Shown: positions 8,894 to 17,815 of the stretch, piece after piece
Layout: every line of letters begins with the position of its first letter
Position numbering within the stretch: position 1 is the stretch's first letter
Assembly: GCF_000425125.1 (NCBI RefSeq)
Contig: NZ_AULE01000028.1
Coordinates: forward strand, 62,001 to 126,000
Direction: 5' to 3'
DNA from: Paenibacillus taiwanensis DSM 18679
GTDB lineage: Bacteria > Bacillota > Bacilli > Paenibacillales > Paenibacillaceae
DNA: 64,000 nucleotides
Notes under the pieces: model-generated
Told to the model about the DNA's origin: nothing
What the model saw: the letters and a program-made list of their open reading frames with translations, nothing else
Databases searched by the model: none
Made by a program: the position numbers and the translations under genes

Positions 8894-8928
8894 ACCAAGT
8901 CGGTCCCTTGATGCAGGTACCGACTTGG
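8894..8928 (-). terminator. Hairpin between ABC permease and sensor kinase
   Basis: CCAAGTCGGT pairs perfectly with ACCGACTTGG (10 bp, 14-nt loop); read on the minus strand it is followed by TTGTATTTGG. It probably ends or attenuates the ABC transcript so that the two-component genes are expressed at a lower level. Confidence 0.55.
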
Positions 8929-8950
8929 CAGTGACGTAAAACATATTGGA

Positions 8951-10606
8951 TTAAAGAGAGACCTCTTTTTGACCGGACAATTTCAGGAAGGCGAGCAACG
9001 ATACAACGGTAATAACAGTAAGAATCGTAGATAGTGCTGCTGCAACTCCATAGTTCCCGCGAATAACCTCGGTATAAATGGCAACCGTCACGGTCTTTGT
9101 TTTGCCCGTATACAAGATGATCGAGGTGCTTAATTCGGTAATAATCGTAATCCAGCTTAAGATTGCACCGGAGACGACACCAGCAAGCATCATCGGCAGT
9201 GTAATTTTAAAGAAGGTTCTCATCTGGGAAGCACCCAGGCTGATTGCTGCTTCTTCAATCCCGTCATTGATCTGGTGCAAAATAGCGGCACTTGATCGAA
9301 TCGTATAAGGCAGACGCCGAATGACAAATGAAATAATCATAATGAATGCGGTTCCACTTAAAGCGAGCGGTTTGTTGTTAAACGTAATCAATAACGCGAT
9401 CCCTAAAATGGAACCTGGAACGATGTAAGGGAACATCGTGAAAATATCAAGCGTATTGGTTAAAGCGTTCTTTCTGCGAACGGTTACATAAGCGATTAGG
9501 ATCGCTAACAGGATGATAACGATAAGGGATACGATCGCCAGCACAAATGTGTTCGTAATGACGCTTCCGATATTGTTAAAGGCATCACGATAGCTTTGAA
9601 GCGAGAAGCCGTCTACAAAGATGCGGCCGTTTGATTTCAAGAAAGAAGTGTAGATGACATACAACTGCGGCAATAGTGCAATCAAAGTGTACAGATAAAT
9701 AACGACATGTGCTACAACGTTGCCAATCCCTTTTTTCTTTTTGGATTCAATCGGATTTAGTGCACTCATCGTAAACGATTTACGATTGGAAATGAATTTT
9801 TGTATCAGGAAGATCGCAGTTGCAAAAAGAACGACGATAACACTAATTGCAGCTGCAAAGCCATCATCACCACCGACTTCACTTATAAATTCATTAAAGA
9901 TCAGTACAGGGACGGTCTTAAATCCTTCACCAATAAGCATCGGTGTACCGAAATCAGCAAGTGCGCGCATAAATACGAGCAGTCCGCCTGCGAGCAATGT
10001 TGGTGTAATAAGCGGAAGCAGCACTCTGCGCATTTTGTTAAAGCCTTTGTACCCCATGCTTTCGGCAGCTTCCATTAACGATTGGTCCACATTTTTAAGT
10101 GCTCCGGATACGTACATAAAGATAAGAGGCACCATTTGTAACGTTAAGACCACTAGTATACCTGTAAATCCATATATATCAGGCATCGTAATTCCAAACG
10201 TGTTACTAATGAATCTGGTAATGACGCCGTTTCTACCTAGCAGCAAGATCCAAGAGTAAGCTCCAATGAACGGGGCTGACATCGATGAGATCAGAATCAA
10301 CACTCGAATAGTAGCATTACCTTTAATCTTAACCGTTGCCATCATGTAGGCGAGCGGTGTTGCGATAAGTGCGGCAAGTAATGTCACACTAACGGTTACT
10401 TTTATACTGTTAAATAGAGCATTTAAATAATAAGGCTTGCTAAAAAATTTCATAAAATAAGCGAATGAGAAGTCACCCGTTGTGCCGTTGTACACACTTT
10501 TGATCAACATCGTAAACAAAGGTAGTGCTAGAAAGAGAACATAGAAAATAAAGATCAGAAATGAAATGTTGGTCCAGACATCAAATCGTTTGCGTGTCCC
10601 CTTCAT
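8951..10606 (-). CDS. ABC importer permease, fused double-domain (FbpB/AfuB type)
   Basis: 551 residues with about 12 membrane segments arranged as two tandem BPD_transp_1 units (roughly 50-260 and 330-545), the fused form seen in ferric iron importers such as FbpB and in AfuB. Coupling-helix (EAA) loops are visible in both halves: LMEAAESMGYKGFNKMRRVL and IEEAAISLGASQMRTFFKI. The ATG overlaps the stop of the ATPase gene (ATGA), so the subunits are made in fixed ratio. Transported solute is not certain: AfuABC, once called ferric transporters, include members that take up hexose phosphates. Confidence 0.88.
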   Translation of the reverse strand: MKGTRKRFDVWTNISFLIFIFYVLFLALPLFTMLIKSVYNGTTGDFSFAYFMKFFSKPYYLNALFNSIKVTVSVTLLAALIATPLAYMMATVKIKGNATIRVLILISSMSAPFIGAYSWILLLGRNGVITRFISNTFGITMPDIYGFTGILVVLTLQMVPLIFMYVSGALKNVDQSLMEAAESMGYKGFNKMRRVLLPLITPTLLAGGLLVFMRALADFGTPMLIGEGFKTVPVLIFNEFISEVGGDDGFAAAISVIVVLFATAIFLIQKFISNRKSFTMSALNPIESKKKKGIGNVVAHVVIYLYTLIALLPQLYVIYTSFLKSNGRIFVDGFSLQSYRDAFNNIGSVITNTFVLAIVSLIVIILLAILIAYVTVRRKNALTNTLDIFTMFPYIVPGSILGIALLITFNNKPLALSGTAFIMIISFVIRRLPYTIRSSAAILHQINDGIEEAAISLGASQMRTFFKITLPMMLAGVVSGAILSWITIITELSTSIILYTGKTKTVTVAIYTEVIRGNYGVAAALSTILTVITVVSLLAFLKLSGQKEVSL

Positions 10607-11709
10607 AGCTGACCGCCCCTTGTATAATTCAATTCACCTGTCGCGTCGTATACATTAATTTTATCTCTTTTTACTTTTAGGAAAACGATTTGACCAGGCT
10701 CTAAAATGTGTGTAGTTTTGGATTCCTGCGTAATTTCAATGCGCTGTCCGGATTCTAGGTCCACAAAGTAATGCGTGTTTTGGCCTAAAAATACGCTGTG
10801 TACGATGGTTGCTTTAATGCCTGTGTTATCCTCGGTAATAATAAACTCTTCTGGACGAACCGAGATTTTAACGTCAAGCGTCGTTTGCTTCTCTGATGCT
10901 GGTAATTGAACGTTCGTGAGCTCTTCAACATATTCTACACCGAAATGCAGATGGTAATGCCCGTCTTCTTTCGTCAGACATCCATTAATAATGTTGGTGC
11001 GACCGATAAAAGTAGCAACAAACACATTTGCAGGGCGCTGATAAATTTCTTGCGGTGTGCCCAAATGCTGAATGATTCCCGATTTCATAACGGCAATCCG
11101 GTCAGATACCGCCATCGCTTCTTCCTGATCATGGGTTACATATACCGTTGTAATGCCAACTTCTCTTTGAATATCTTTAATGGCATTCCGCATGTCAACC
11201 CGAAGCTTGGCGTCCAGATTCGATAGAGGCTCATCCATTAGCAGGACGTCCGGCCGGATGACGATCGCACGGGCTAATGCAACACGCTGCTGCTGACCGC
11301 CTGACAGATTTTTTGGCATCCGATCTTTGTATTGTTCGATTTGAACAACTTTCAAAATCTCATCCACTTTGGAGGCAATTTCAGCTTTAGATAACTTTCG
11401 ATTCTCAAGTCCGAAAGCGATATTCCCTTTAACCGTTAAATGAGGGAAGATGGCATAACTTTGAAATACCATGCCGATATTTCGTTTTCCCGGTTCCACT
11501 TGATTAATAACGCGGTCGTTAAAATGAATAGTGCCGCCTTCAATGCTGTTAAAGCCAGCGAGCATCCGCAGCAGCGTCGTCTTTCCGCATCCCGAAGGAC
11601 CAAGAAGGGTGAAGAACTCACCCTTCTTAATCTCCAGGGACAACTCAGGAATGACGGTAGTATCTCCATACTTTTTTACTAAGTCTTTAATGGATATATT
11701 CACGCTCAT
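10603..11709 (-). CDS. ABC importer ATPase (FbpC/PotA type)
   Basis: 368 residues. Walker A GPSGCGKTT (about 36-44), Q-loop VFQSYAIFPH, signature LSGGQQQR, Walker B VLLMDEP, switch His in VTHDQEEA, followed by a C-terminal TOBE/regulatory domain of about 110 residues. A GTG three codons earlier lies inside the AGGTGA ribosome site, so the ATG at 11709 is the likely start. Lies 24 bp after the substrate-binding protein gene and overlaps the permease by 4 bp; the three make a complete importer. Confidence 0.92.
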   Translation of the reverse strand: MSVNISIKDLVKKYGDTTVIPELSLEIKKGEFFTLLGPSGCGKTTLLRMLAGFNSIEGGTIHFNDRVINQVEPGKRNIGMVFQSYAIFPHLTVKGNIAFGLENRKLSKAEIASKVDEILKVVQIEQYKDRMPKNLSGGQQQRVALARAIVIRPDVLLMDEPLSNLDAKLRVDMRNAIKDIQREVGITTVYVTHDQEEAMAVSDRIAVMKSGIIQHLGTPQEIYQRPANVFVATFIGRTNIINGCLTKEDGHYHLHFGVEYVEELTNVQLPASEKQTTLDVKISVRPEEFIITEDNTGIKATIVHSVFLGQNTHYFVDLESGQRIEITQESKTTHILEPGQIVFLKVKRDKINVYDATGELNYTRGGQL

Positions 11710-11733
11710 AGTTGTCACCTAATTCTCTATAAT

Positions 11734-12756
11734 TTATTTGATGCTTGTGAACATCTCGATATAATGCTCTACAATTTTGGATTTGTTAGCACTTACATAG
11801 TCAGTGTCCTCTTTAATCATGTTGATGTCAGCTAAAGGTTTCATATGGTCACCAAGCTTCGTATCTTGACGGAGCGGACGGTTCGTCAATTGCGTTCCAA
11901 ACGCATCCTGAGCATCTTTAGAAAGAATAAAGTCAATAAACTTCTTGGCGTTGTCCATGTGTGGAGCACCTTTTGTAATCGCGGAAGCTGCATCCAGGAA
12001 TACAGCGCCTTCTTTTGGATAAACGACTTCTACCGGAGCACCGTTTTTCACATATGTGCTTGAAGGGTCTTCATAAGTTAAACCAACTACATATTCTCCG
12101 TCAGCTACACTTTTGTGAACCGCGCCGGAACCGCTTGCAATTTTACCATCAAGGTTCTGAATCAACTTGCTTACATAGTCCCAACCTTTATCATTCTCAT
12201 AATCGCCGCCCATCGCTTTGAGCATATTAGTCAACTGTGCGAATGCGGAGCTTGAGCTTGCGGGATCAGCAGATGCGATTTTGCCTTTAAGCTTCGGATT
12301 AAGCAAATCTTCGTAACCTTCGATTTTGATGTCACCAACGAGGTTTTTGTTTACGAGCAGCACGCTTCCATCAGAGATATAAGGCGTTGCAAATCCTGTC
12401 GTATTCCGATGCCCCTCAATTAAGTTTTTGTCTTCTGGTGATACGTAAGGCTCGTACAAATCAGCGTGTTCACGGTAGCCAGCCATCGAACCACCAAACA
12501 TAACGTCAGCGTACGGATTTTGTTTTTCGGATTGTAAACGCTTTATAATTTCTCCAGTCCCAGCTGTTACAAGCTCAACTGTAATACCTGTTTGCTTTTC
12601 AAACATAGGGATGATCGTCTTAATAATTTCTTCACTATTTGGGCTGTAGATGACGAGTTTGTTGGATGCTGCTTGCTCGGATTCGTTACTTCCACATCCA
12701 CTGAGTGCCCCCATAAATAACATACAAGCCATCACTAATATAGAAAGCCTTTTCAT
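11734..12756 (-). CDS. ABC importer substrate-binding lipoprotein (Fe3+/AfuA type)
   Basis: 340 residues from the ATG at 12756 (AGGGGGAAT ribosome site); the frame runs further upstream but through promoter DNA. The signal peptide MKRLSILVMACMLFMGALSGC ends in the lipobox LSGC, so the mature protein is anchored by a lipidated Cys about 21. The body is a type II binding fold: LVIYSPNSEEIIKTIIPMF, then ADVMFGGSMAGY, similar to the FbpA/AfuA cluster. First gene of the ABC operon; the two-component system downstream probably controls it through the direct repeats at 12833-12861. Iron, phosphonate or sugar phosphate remain possible substrates. Confidence 0.88.
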   Translation of the reverse strand: MKRLSILVMACMLFMGALSGCGSNESEQAASNKLVIYSPNSEEIIKTIIPMFEKQTGITVELVTAGTGEIIKRLQSEKQNPYADVMFGGSMAGYREHADLYEPYVSPEDKNLIEGHRNTTGFATPYISDGSVLLVNKNLVGDIKIEGYEDLLNPKLKGKIASADPASSSSAFAQLTNMLKAMGGDYENDKGWDYVSKLIQNLDGKIASGSGAVHKSVADGEYVVGLTYEDPSSTYVKNGAPVEVVYPKEGAVFLDAASAITKGAPHMDNAKKFIDFILSKDAQDAFGTQLTNRPLRQDTKLGDHMKPLADINMIKEDTDYVSANKSKIVEHYIEMFTSIK

Positions 12757-12796
12757 TTTTATTCCCCCTGAACTAAGATCGTTTAGTTGCATGTTC

Positions 12797-12861
12797 ATTG
12801 TAGCAAGGATGTTACCGGTTACATAATCCCATAATTCGCAAACATCGTCTAAAATTCGCAA
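12797..12861 (-). promoter_or_regulatory. Activator-type promoter with two direct repeats upstream of the ABC operon
   Basis: On the minus strand a -10-like TACAAT (12802-12797) has a poor -35 at the expected spacing. Just upstream are two identical 9-mers TTGCGAATT (12861-12853 and 12841-12833), exactly 20 bp apart. That is the pattern expected for an AraC-fold activator such as the YesN-type regulator encoded in the same cluster. Confidence 0.55.
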
Positions 12862-12988
12862 CCTATTTTTAATTTTAAGTATCGCGATTAGGTCATATTA
12901 TTGATATTATTCCTATAAATAGGTTGTTGAATGATAAAGGTAATGGCAGGGGTGCCATTAAATTAATGAAGGGTGAAGGAGGGATGTT

Positions 12989-13402
12989 ATGGACGGCAGT
13001 AAAACGACATTTGCAACGATCGACGAATACATTGTGCAATTTCCACCTGAGGTTCAGGTAATACTTGAAGCGATAAGAAAAGTAATTCGAGATTCCGCAC
13101 CAGACGCAAGCGAAAAGATCAGTTATCAGATGCCTACGTTTGCATTACATGGGAATTTGGTACATTTTGCAGCGTACAAGCATCATATCGGCTTCTATCC
13201 AGCCCCAAGCGGTATTCTCGCATTTGAGCAGGAGTTGGCACAATTTAAAGGCGCTAAAGGCTCCGTGCAATTTCCACTGAATAAGCCAATCCCTTATGAA
13301 TTAATAAGCAAAATTGTACAGTATAGAGTAGCGGAGAATGTAGGAAAAGCAGAAGCTAAGTTAAAGCAGAAGCAGGGCAGTGGTAGTAAAACAAAAGCAT
13401 AA
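12989..13402 (+). CDS. DUF1801 / frataxin-like iron chaperone (YdhG type)
   Basis: 137 residues. The sequence TIDEYIVQFPPEVQVILEAI followed by KISYQMPTFALHGNLVHFAAYKHHIGFYP is the hallmark of DUF1801 proteins; the B. subtilis member YdhG (Fra) is a frataxin-like iron donor for iron-sulfur cluster and heme assembly. The last 20 residues are Lys/Gln/Ser-rich and probably disordered. Strong ribosome site GAAGGAGGG. Divergent from the ferric-type ABC operon, which gives a possible link to iron, although the promoter region shows no convincing Fur box. The family assignment is firm; the iron role is by analogy. Confidence 0.85.
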   Translation: MDGSKTTFATIDEYIVQFPPEVQVILEAIRKVIRDSAPDASEKISYQMPTFALHGNLVHFAAYKHHIGFYPAPSGILAFEQELAQFKGAKGSVQFPLNKPIPYELISKIVQYRVAENVGKAEAKLKQKQGSGSKTKA

Positions 13403-13412
13403 GCAGGGACAA

Positions 13413-13441
13413 GGGACATGCCTTAAGCGTGTCCTATTTTT
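13413..13441 (+). terminator. Terminator after the DUF1801 gene
   Basis: GGGACATG / CGTGTCCT stem (8 bp with two G-U pairs) and TATTTTTAATT downstream, 11 bp after the stop codon. Confidence 0.6.
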
Positions 13442-13606
13442 AATTCACATAAGGATAAATTGTGGTAAAGTTTAGGTTGATTATGAATAGGGGAAAGGAG
13501 GCATACAGCTTAGTAGGGTGTGCAATACAAATGCGGGGAGAGAAAATATGTAAGCGCTACCGAGAGTTCTTTTGGACTACTAAATTTATTGGGGATGTGA
13601 AATGTG

Positions 13607-14116
13607 ATGAGCAATTTGACTTTACGTTATTTAAAAGTATTGATCGTTTTCTTTACGGCACTTTTTGGTACTTTAATTTTTGCAGGTAACCTGATGGACT
13701 ACAATTCTAACTATATGTTTGTGCAGCATGTGCTGTCGATGGACACTACCTTTGACGGAAATGCACTTATGTGGCGCTCTATCACGAGCCCAATCCTACA
13801 TACGGTGGCTTATGTGGGCATCATTGCTGCGGAAGGCTTATTTGCCTTGTTTGCCTGGATTGCAGCAGTGAAGATGCTGCGGACCGTAAAGAAAGAAGCG
13901 AAGTTGTTTCATCATGCCAAGACTTATGCATATTTGGCTTATATGGTGGCGTTCTGCATTTGGTTTTTTGGTTTTGCTATTGTGGGTGCAGAATGGTTTG
14001 CGATGTGGCAATCCGATACGTGGAACGGCAAACAAACTGCGATGGATATTACGGAGGTTATGATCGGTTTTGTCATCTTGGTGTCGCTGCGGGATAAAGA
14101 ACTAACAGAGGTCTGA
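13607..14116 (+). CDS. DUF2165 family small integral membrane protein
   Basis: About 169 residues with four predicted membrane helices (roughly 8-28, 62-90, 105-130, 140-160). The order of features, FFTALFGTLIFAGNLMDYNS, then a loop with HVLSMDTTF and the tail FAIVGAEWFAMWQS plus WNGKQTAMDI, matches DUF2165, a predicted membrane family of unknown function. The frame also allows a GTG at 13604; the ATG directly after it is preferred, with GGGGATG as a moderate ribosome site. Monocistronic between two terminators. Confidence 0.8.
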   Translation: MSNLTLRYLKVLIVFFTALFGTLIFAGNLMDYNSNYMFVQHVLSMDTTFDGNALMWRSITSPILHTVAYVGIIAAEGLFALFAWIAAVKMLRTVKKEAKLFHHAKTYAYLAYMVAFCIWFFGFAIVGAEWFAMWQSDTWNGKQTAMDITEVMIGFVILVSLRDKELTEV

Positions 14117-14269
14117 TCCTTACGACAGTCAGTGGTGGAGGCATGAGTTGGCTGTGGCTATACCAAATTAGTCTGTTAAAAGGCTGGGAATAGGAATGGA
14201 AACGATTTGACTGTGAAACATGGAGAGTTAGAGTCGAAAAAAGAGATTCTAGCATGATGTACCATTAAG

Positions 14270-14318
14270 ACAACCAGTTACTGATAGAGGATCACGGTAA
14301 CTGGTTGTTTGTTTTTTG
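14270..14318 (+). terminator. Strong intrinsic terminator
   Basis: Perfect 12-bp stem ACAACCAGTTAC / GTAACTGGTTGT followed by TTGTTTTTTG; about 150 bp after the DUF2165 gene. Confidence 0.8.
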
Positions 14319-14391
14319 TTCGAGTTTTATAAATATCGTGTTCTAAAGAGGAACTGACAAGTAAATCCACTTCTTTGGTCAAAATGAGAAA

Positions 14392-15345
14392 CTATTTTTT
14401 AGCTACTGTAAATGTCGTATCCAGATGCCATTCATCTCCTGTAAATGTATTCCAACTAATGCTTAAATAACTTAACACCACTTTAACAACGCCTCCTACC
14501 CAAGGATGTACATAACTTGAGGCAACTTGTTTAGTTGTTTCAGAATAGGAAACAGGAACTCTCAGTTGATCTCTTAAATAACCATAGTTTGATTTAGCAT
14601 AGGCTAGGTCCAGATCACCTTTTGTACCACCAGGTTTTCTAACTATATCTATAAATGATTCGTGTATAAAATTACTAGTAGCATCCACTTGGTAATTGTT
14701 AGCACCTAACGAGCTAGCGCTTGATATTCCAGCGTCCCAAGTATTAGCTACAGAATCTATAATGAAAAAGTTGGGATAACCGTCCCACCTATAGGTTGTG
14801 TATAGATCGTATATAAACTCTGTATTCGCTGGATTTTTACCTAAGTAATAAATATTAATATACCCCGACCATATTCCATCAGTTTTACTTGAACCCAGAG
14901 GTGCGTTAGTCTTATCTTTCTGTCTTATAGTGGCTCTATCTTTCTCTTGAAGTAACAATATTTCATCTTTATTGCTATCAGAAACAAGGTGACGGATTCC
15001 ATCCAGACTATTATAATAATGTTTAGCCTTCGTGCTGGTTTTTACCTTCACTCCCCCTTTAGCTACTATTTGTTGCTTCAGTTCTATTGGGTACGCCTTT
15101 ATTTCTTCTTCTGACGAATTCATTTCCTTCATGATTCGATCTAAATCTACAATAGGGATTGACTTTACATTTTCGACAGGGGCAATGCGGCCGTCATTAT
15201 ATTTAGTAATTTTTAATTCAGCTGAAATACTAATATGTCTTGCTCCTAAATCGACCTTTATCATGGAATTTTCTTTCCCAGATGCCTGAGTTATGGTCGA
15301 AAAAAACAATAATAAAACTGATATACACATAACATATTTCTTCAT
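14392..15345 (-). CDS. Secreted protein of unknown function
   Basis: 317 residues; I do not recognise the family. A signal peptide is clear (MKKYVMCISVLLLFFSTITQASG, cleavage near residue 22). Residues 25-60 read like a short beta domain (MIKVDLGARHISISAEL), 70-110 is charged and helical, and the C-terminal 180 residues are rich in aromatic and beta-type segments (IWSGYINIYYLG, TYRWDGYPNFFIID), ending without an anchor. No cysteines in the mature protein beyond the signal region. The gene is more AT-rich than most of the window, sits alone between terminators, and is followed on the other strand by a small membrane protein gene and a hydrolase remnant, which fits an acquired or variable segment. 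Confidence 0.7.
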   Translation of the reverse strand: MKKYVMCISVLLLFFSTITQASGKENSMIKVDLGARHISISAELKITKYNDGRIAPVENVKSIPIVDLDRIMKEMNSSEEEIKAYPIELKQQIVAKGGVKVKTSTKAKHYYNSLDGIRHLVSDSNKDEILLLQEKDRATIRQKDKTNAPLGSSKTDGIWSGYINIYYLGKNPANTEFIYDLYTTYRWDGYPNFFIIDSVANTWDAGISSASSLGANNYQVDATSNFIHESFIDIVRKPGGTKGDLDLAYAKSNYGYLRDQLRVPVSYSETTKQVASSYVHPWVGGVVKVVLSYLSISWNTFTGDEWHLDTTFTVAKK

Positions 15346-15641
15346 AAATCTTCCTCCAATCTCATAATATATATTATTATATAAGAAATTGAACGCGCCT
15401 TCTTTAAAAAGTAGATAAAGATTACCTAAAAAAATAAATGATGCATCACTAAGCGTATATCAAATGATTATTTAAAGTGAAAAATGGTATTGACTAGTGG
15501 GCTATAGGCTTGAAGCAGTCATTAACTTAAACGTAAATTTAGATGCTTGGTTCTTTTAAAAAAAGAGTTAAGAGAATTGTCGTGTTTAGAAAGGTTGTTG
15601 TGTAGATTGATGCTAGGAAATGATAAATTGGAGGTATTTCT

Positions 15642-15932
15642 ATGAACAAAACAAAGTATCTACTCATTGTTTTATTCTCAGCCGCTTTATTAGTTATGTT
15701 GTTTGTATATTATAATTACACTTTTTCTAGGGATATTAAAGTTGGTAAGCTTATAAAAATAGATGCACAAAATGTGCTGACATTTCAAACACGTGCAGGG
15801 GAAGAAGTTATTGTAGACTCTCCTCAGATTATTATTCACTTACTAAAAATAAATACAACATACTCGATTAAAATATACAGCAATAAATTAAGAGCCCCTT
15901 TTCTAGTTGATATTAAAGAAGTGCGAGATTAA
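15642..15932 (+). CDS. Small membrane-anchored protein of unknown function
   Basis: 96 residues behind a strong GGAGG site. One N-terminal membrane segment (residues 6-25, YLLIVLFSAALLVMLFVYY), then an extracellular part of about 70 residues of beta-type sequence (DIKVGKLIKIDAQNVLTFQT, then VDSPQIIIHLLKINTTYSIKIYS), suggestive of a small OB-like or barrel domain. I do not know the family; it resembles short Bacillus extracellular proteins that block or modulate surface processes only in layout. AT-rich codon use like the preceding gene. Confidence 0.65.
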   Translation: MNKTKYLLIVLFSAALLVMLFVYYNYTFSRDIKVGKLIKIDAQNVLTFQTRAGEEVIVDSPQIIIHLLKINTTYSIKIYSNKLRAPFLVDIKEVRD

Positions 15933-15940
15933 TCGTCACA

Positions 15941-16135
15941 AAACTAGAGCTACCGATGTATTTTGTAATGGGACGGTACGATTACATGACTTCAAGCAAA
16001 GCAGCAAAAGCATACTTTGATCAGATTGACGCAAATAAGAAGGAATTTATAACGTACGACGAATCCGCTCATTATCCACAATTCGAACAAAAAGAAAAAT
16101 TTTCGAGGTGGATGGTAGATTTGTTCGCAAAATGA
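15941..16135 (+). pseudogene. C-terminal remnant of an alpha/beta hydrolase (proline iminopeptidase-like)
   Basis: An open frame of about 60 codons reads LELPMYFVMGRYDYMTSS, then DANKKEFITYDESAHYPQF and ends ...FSRWMVDLFAK. This is the C-terminal end of an alpha/beta hydrolase: the catalytic Asp (GRYDYM) and His (ESAHYPQF) are present, while the core fold, the nucleophile elbow and about 200 residues are missing. An internal ATG at 15956 lacks a ribosome site. It starts 8 bp after the small membrane protein gene, so the junction near 15935-15945 probably marks a deletion or insertion breakpoint. Confidence 0.75.
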
Positions 16136-16150
16136 ACGTTCTGATACTAT

Positions 16151-16182
16151 GCGGATGCTGAATAAAAATATCCAGCATCCGC
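16151..16182. terminator. Hairpin after the hydrolase remnant
   Basis: Perfect 10-bp stem GCGGATGCTG / CAGCATCCGC with a 12-nt AT loop, 15 bp after the remnant's stop. No U-run follows, so it may be only the decayed terminator of the lost gene. Confidence 0.4.
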
Positions 16183-16359
16183 CACATTTCTACCTCTCCT
16201 GCGATTTGGAGCGAAGACAGTCCAGAAGTCGCTCAAAAGGTCGTGATTACGCCCTGTTAAGGTAACACTCATCACTTTTATATCCTTGGGATAGTGGTAT
16301 AATAATGCAGCAACTAGCGCTGTCAAGGGATTCCATGGCAGAACAATACCAAAAAAGAG

Positions 16360-17763
16360 ATGATTACACTGAGTACGATAGATTCCCCTATAAAGAGAAG
16401 GACTACGTTCCTGCTGAACAAATATTTCACAGGTGACACGCTTGATTATAAACAAATTATCGCGATTATTATCCCGATATTTGTGGATCAAGCTTTTATT
16501 ATTTTAATGAGCTTATTAAATACGGCGATGATCAGCTCATCAGGTGTTGCTGCCGTCAGTGCAGTGAGTATGGTCGATTCACTGAATATTTTTTTAATTA
16601 ACGTCTTTGTTGCTGTGGCAACGGGCGGAACCGTTATTGTAGCGCAGTACAAGGGCAGCGGCAATAAGGAGATGGTTGCCAAGTCAGCCGCTCAAGCTAT
16701 ATCTGCCGTAGCTATCTTATCGATCCTCATTAGCGTGCTGGTCATTATTTTTCATAATCCAACGTTAGATTTGTTGTTTGGACAAGCAGAAGCAGAAGTA
16801 TTCGACAACGCGAAGCTGTTTCTGATTGGCAGTTGCATTTCTTATCCTTTTATTGCGATCTTCCAAGCTATAACGGGAGCACTGAGAGGAATTGCGGAGA
16901 CGAAAGCATGCTTAGGCCTGTCGCTTATTATGAATTTAACTTACTTGGGCTTAAATATTTTGTTTATTACGTTTCTGGATATGGGTGTCGTCGGGTTAAT
17001 TATTTCGATGATTACGGCAAGAGTTCTAGGGATGGTCATTGCGTTAATCTATTTAGTTAAATACAATCAAACGCTGCGGTTCCGTATCCAGCACGCACTC
17101 AAGCTTAATTTTTCGATTCTTAAAAAAATTATGATCATTGGTGTTCCATTCGCTGCGGAGCAGATGTTTTTTAATGGCGGGAAGCTGTTAACGCAAACCT
17201 TTATCGTACAGCTTGGAACGATGGCCATTACAGTAAATGCGATCGGTGGCTCGATTTCGTTGTTATTTCAGATCGGTGCAAATGCACTCAGCATCTCCAT
17301 CGTAACGGTAGTCGGTCAATGCATTGGGCGACGAAACACACAGGATGCGAGGAAATTTATTAAGTCGTTTTTATGGCTGTCCTCGATATTTTTTGTAGTG
17401 ATGGCAGCGCTTCTGTTACCTTTATACCCGTTTATCGTAAGTCTATTTTCGCCGCCTGCCGAGATTGTGCCGGATATTTTCCAACTGATGGTGTTAATTG
17501 CGATTACACAGCCCTTCTTATGGTCCATTAGCTTTATTTTGCCTTCCGCCTTGCGGGCAGCCGGAGATTCGAATTTTACATCGATGACATCACTGCTTAC
17601 GATGTGGGTGCTTCGTGTCATTTTGGGCTACGTGTTAGGGATAACGCTAGGCATGGGCATAATGGGAGTTTGGATTGCGATGGTTATTGAATGGGGCATT
17701 CGTGGCTCCATCTTTGTCTGGCGCTTCAGAGGCGAAAAATGGTACAGCCGTAAACTGATCTGA
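16360..17763 (+). CDS. MATE family multidrug efflux transporter
   Basis: 467 residues, twelve membrane helices in two homologous bundles. After a basic 30-residue N-terminus the protein reads QIIAIIIPIFVDQAFIILMSLLNTAMIS, then VSAVSMVDSLNIFLINVFVAVATGGTVIVAQYKG, the characteristic first bundle of MATE exporters of the Firmicute NorM-like type. It should export cationic drugs in exchange for Na+ or H+. In-frame stops at 16300 and 16315 rule out a longer form; the ribosome site AAAAAGAG abutting the ATG is weak. A TATAAT at 16298-16303 is the probable -10. Ends before a strong terminator. Confidence 0.88.
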   Translation: MITLSTIDSPIKRRTTFLLNKYFTGDTLDYKQIIAIIIPIFVDQAFIILMSLLNTAMISSSGVAAVSAVSMVDSLNIFLINVFVAVATGGTVIVAQYKGSGNKEMVAKSAAQAISAVAILSILISVLVIIFHNPTLDLLFGQAEAEVFDNAKLFLIGSCISYPFIAIFQAITGALRGIAETKACLGLSLIMNLTYLGLNILFITFLDMGVVGLIISMITARVLGMVIALIYLVKYNQTLRFRIQHALKLNFSILKKIMIIGVPFAAEQMFFNGGKLLTQTFIVQLGTMAITVNAIGGSISLLFQIGANALSISIVTVVGQCIGRRNTQDARKFIKSFLWLSSIFFVVMAALLLPLYPFIVSLFSPPAEIVPDIFQLMVLIAITQPFLWSISFILPSALRAAGDSNFTSMTSLLTMWVLRVILGYVLGITLGMGIMGVWIAMVIEWGIRGSIFVWRFRGEKWYSRKLI

Positions 17764-17815
17764 TATATCGGACTACAATGGAAAAAGAAATAATATAGAC
17801 CATTTGAATAGTTAC

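Noticed and set aside
12885-12925. Possible Fur box between the ABC operon and the DUF1801 gene
   Set aside because: TGATATTAT and related AT-rich stretches match the Fur 19-mer only poorly on both strands.
13462-13689. 75-codon open frame before the DUF2165 gene
   Set aside because: Overlaps the start of the DUF2165 gene in another frame and has no recognisable features.
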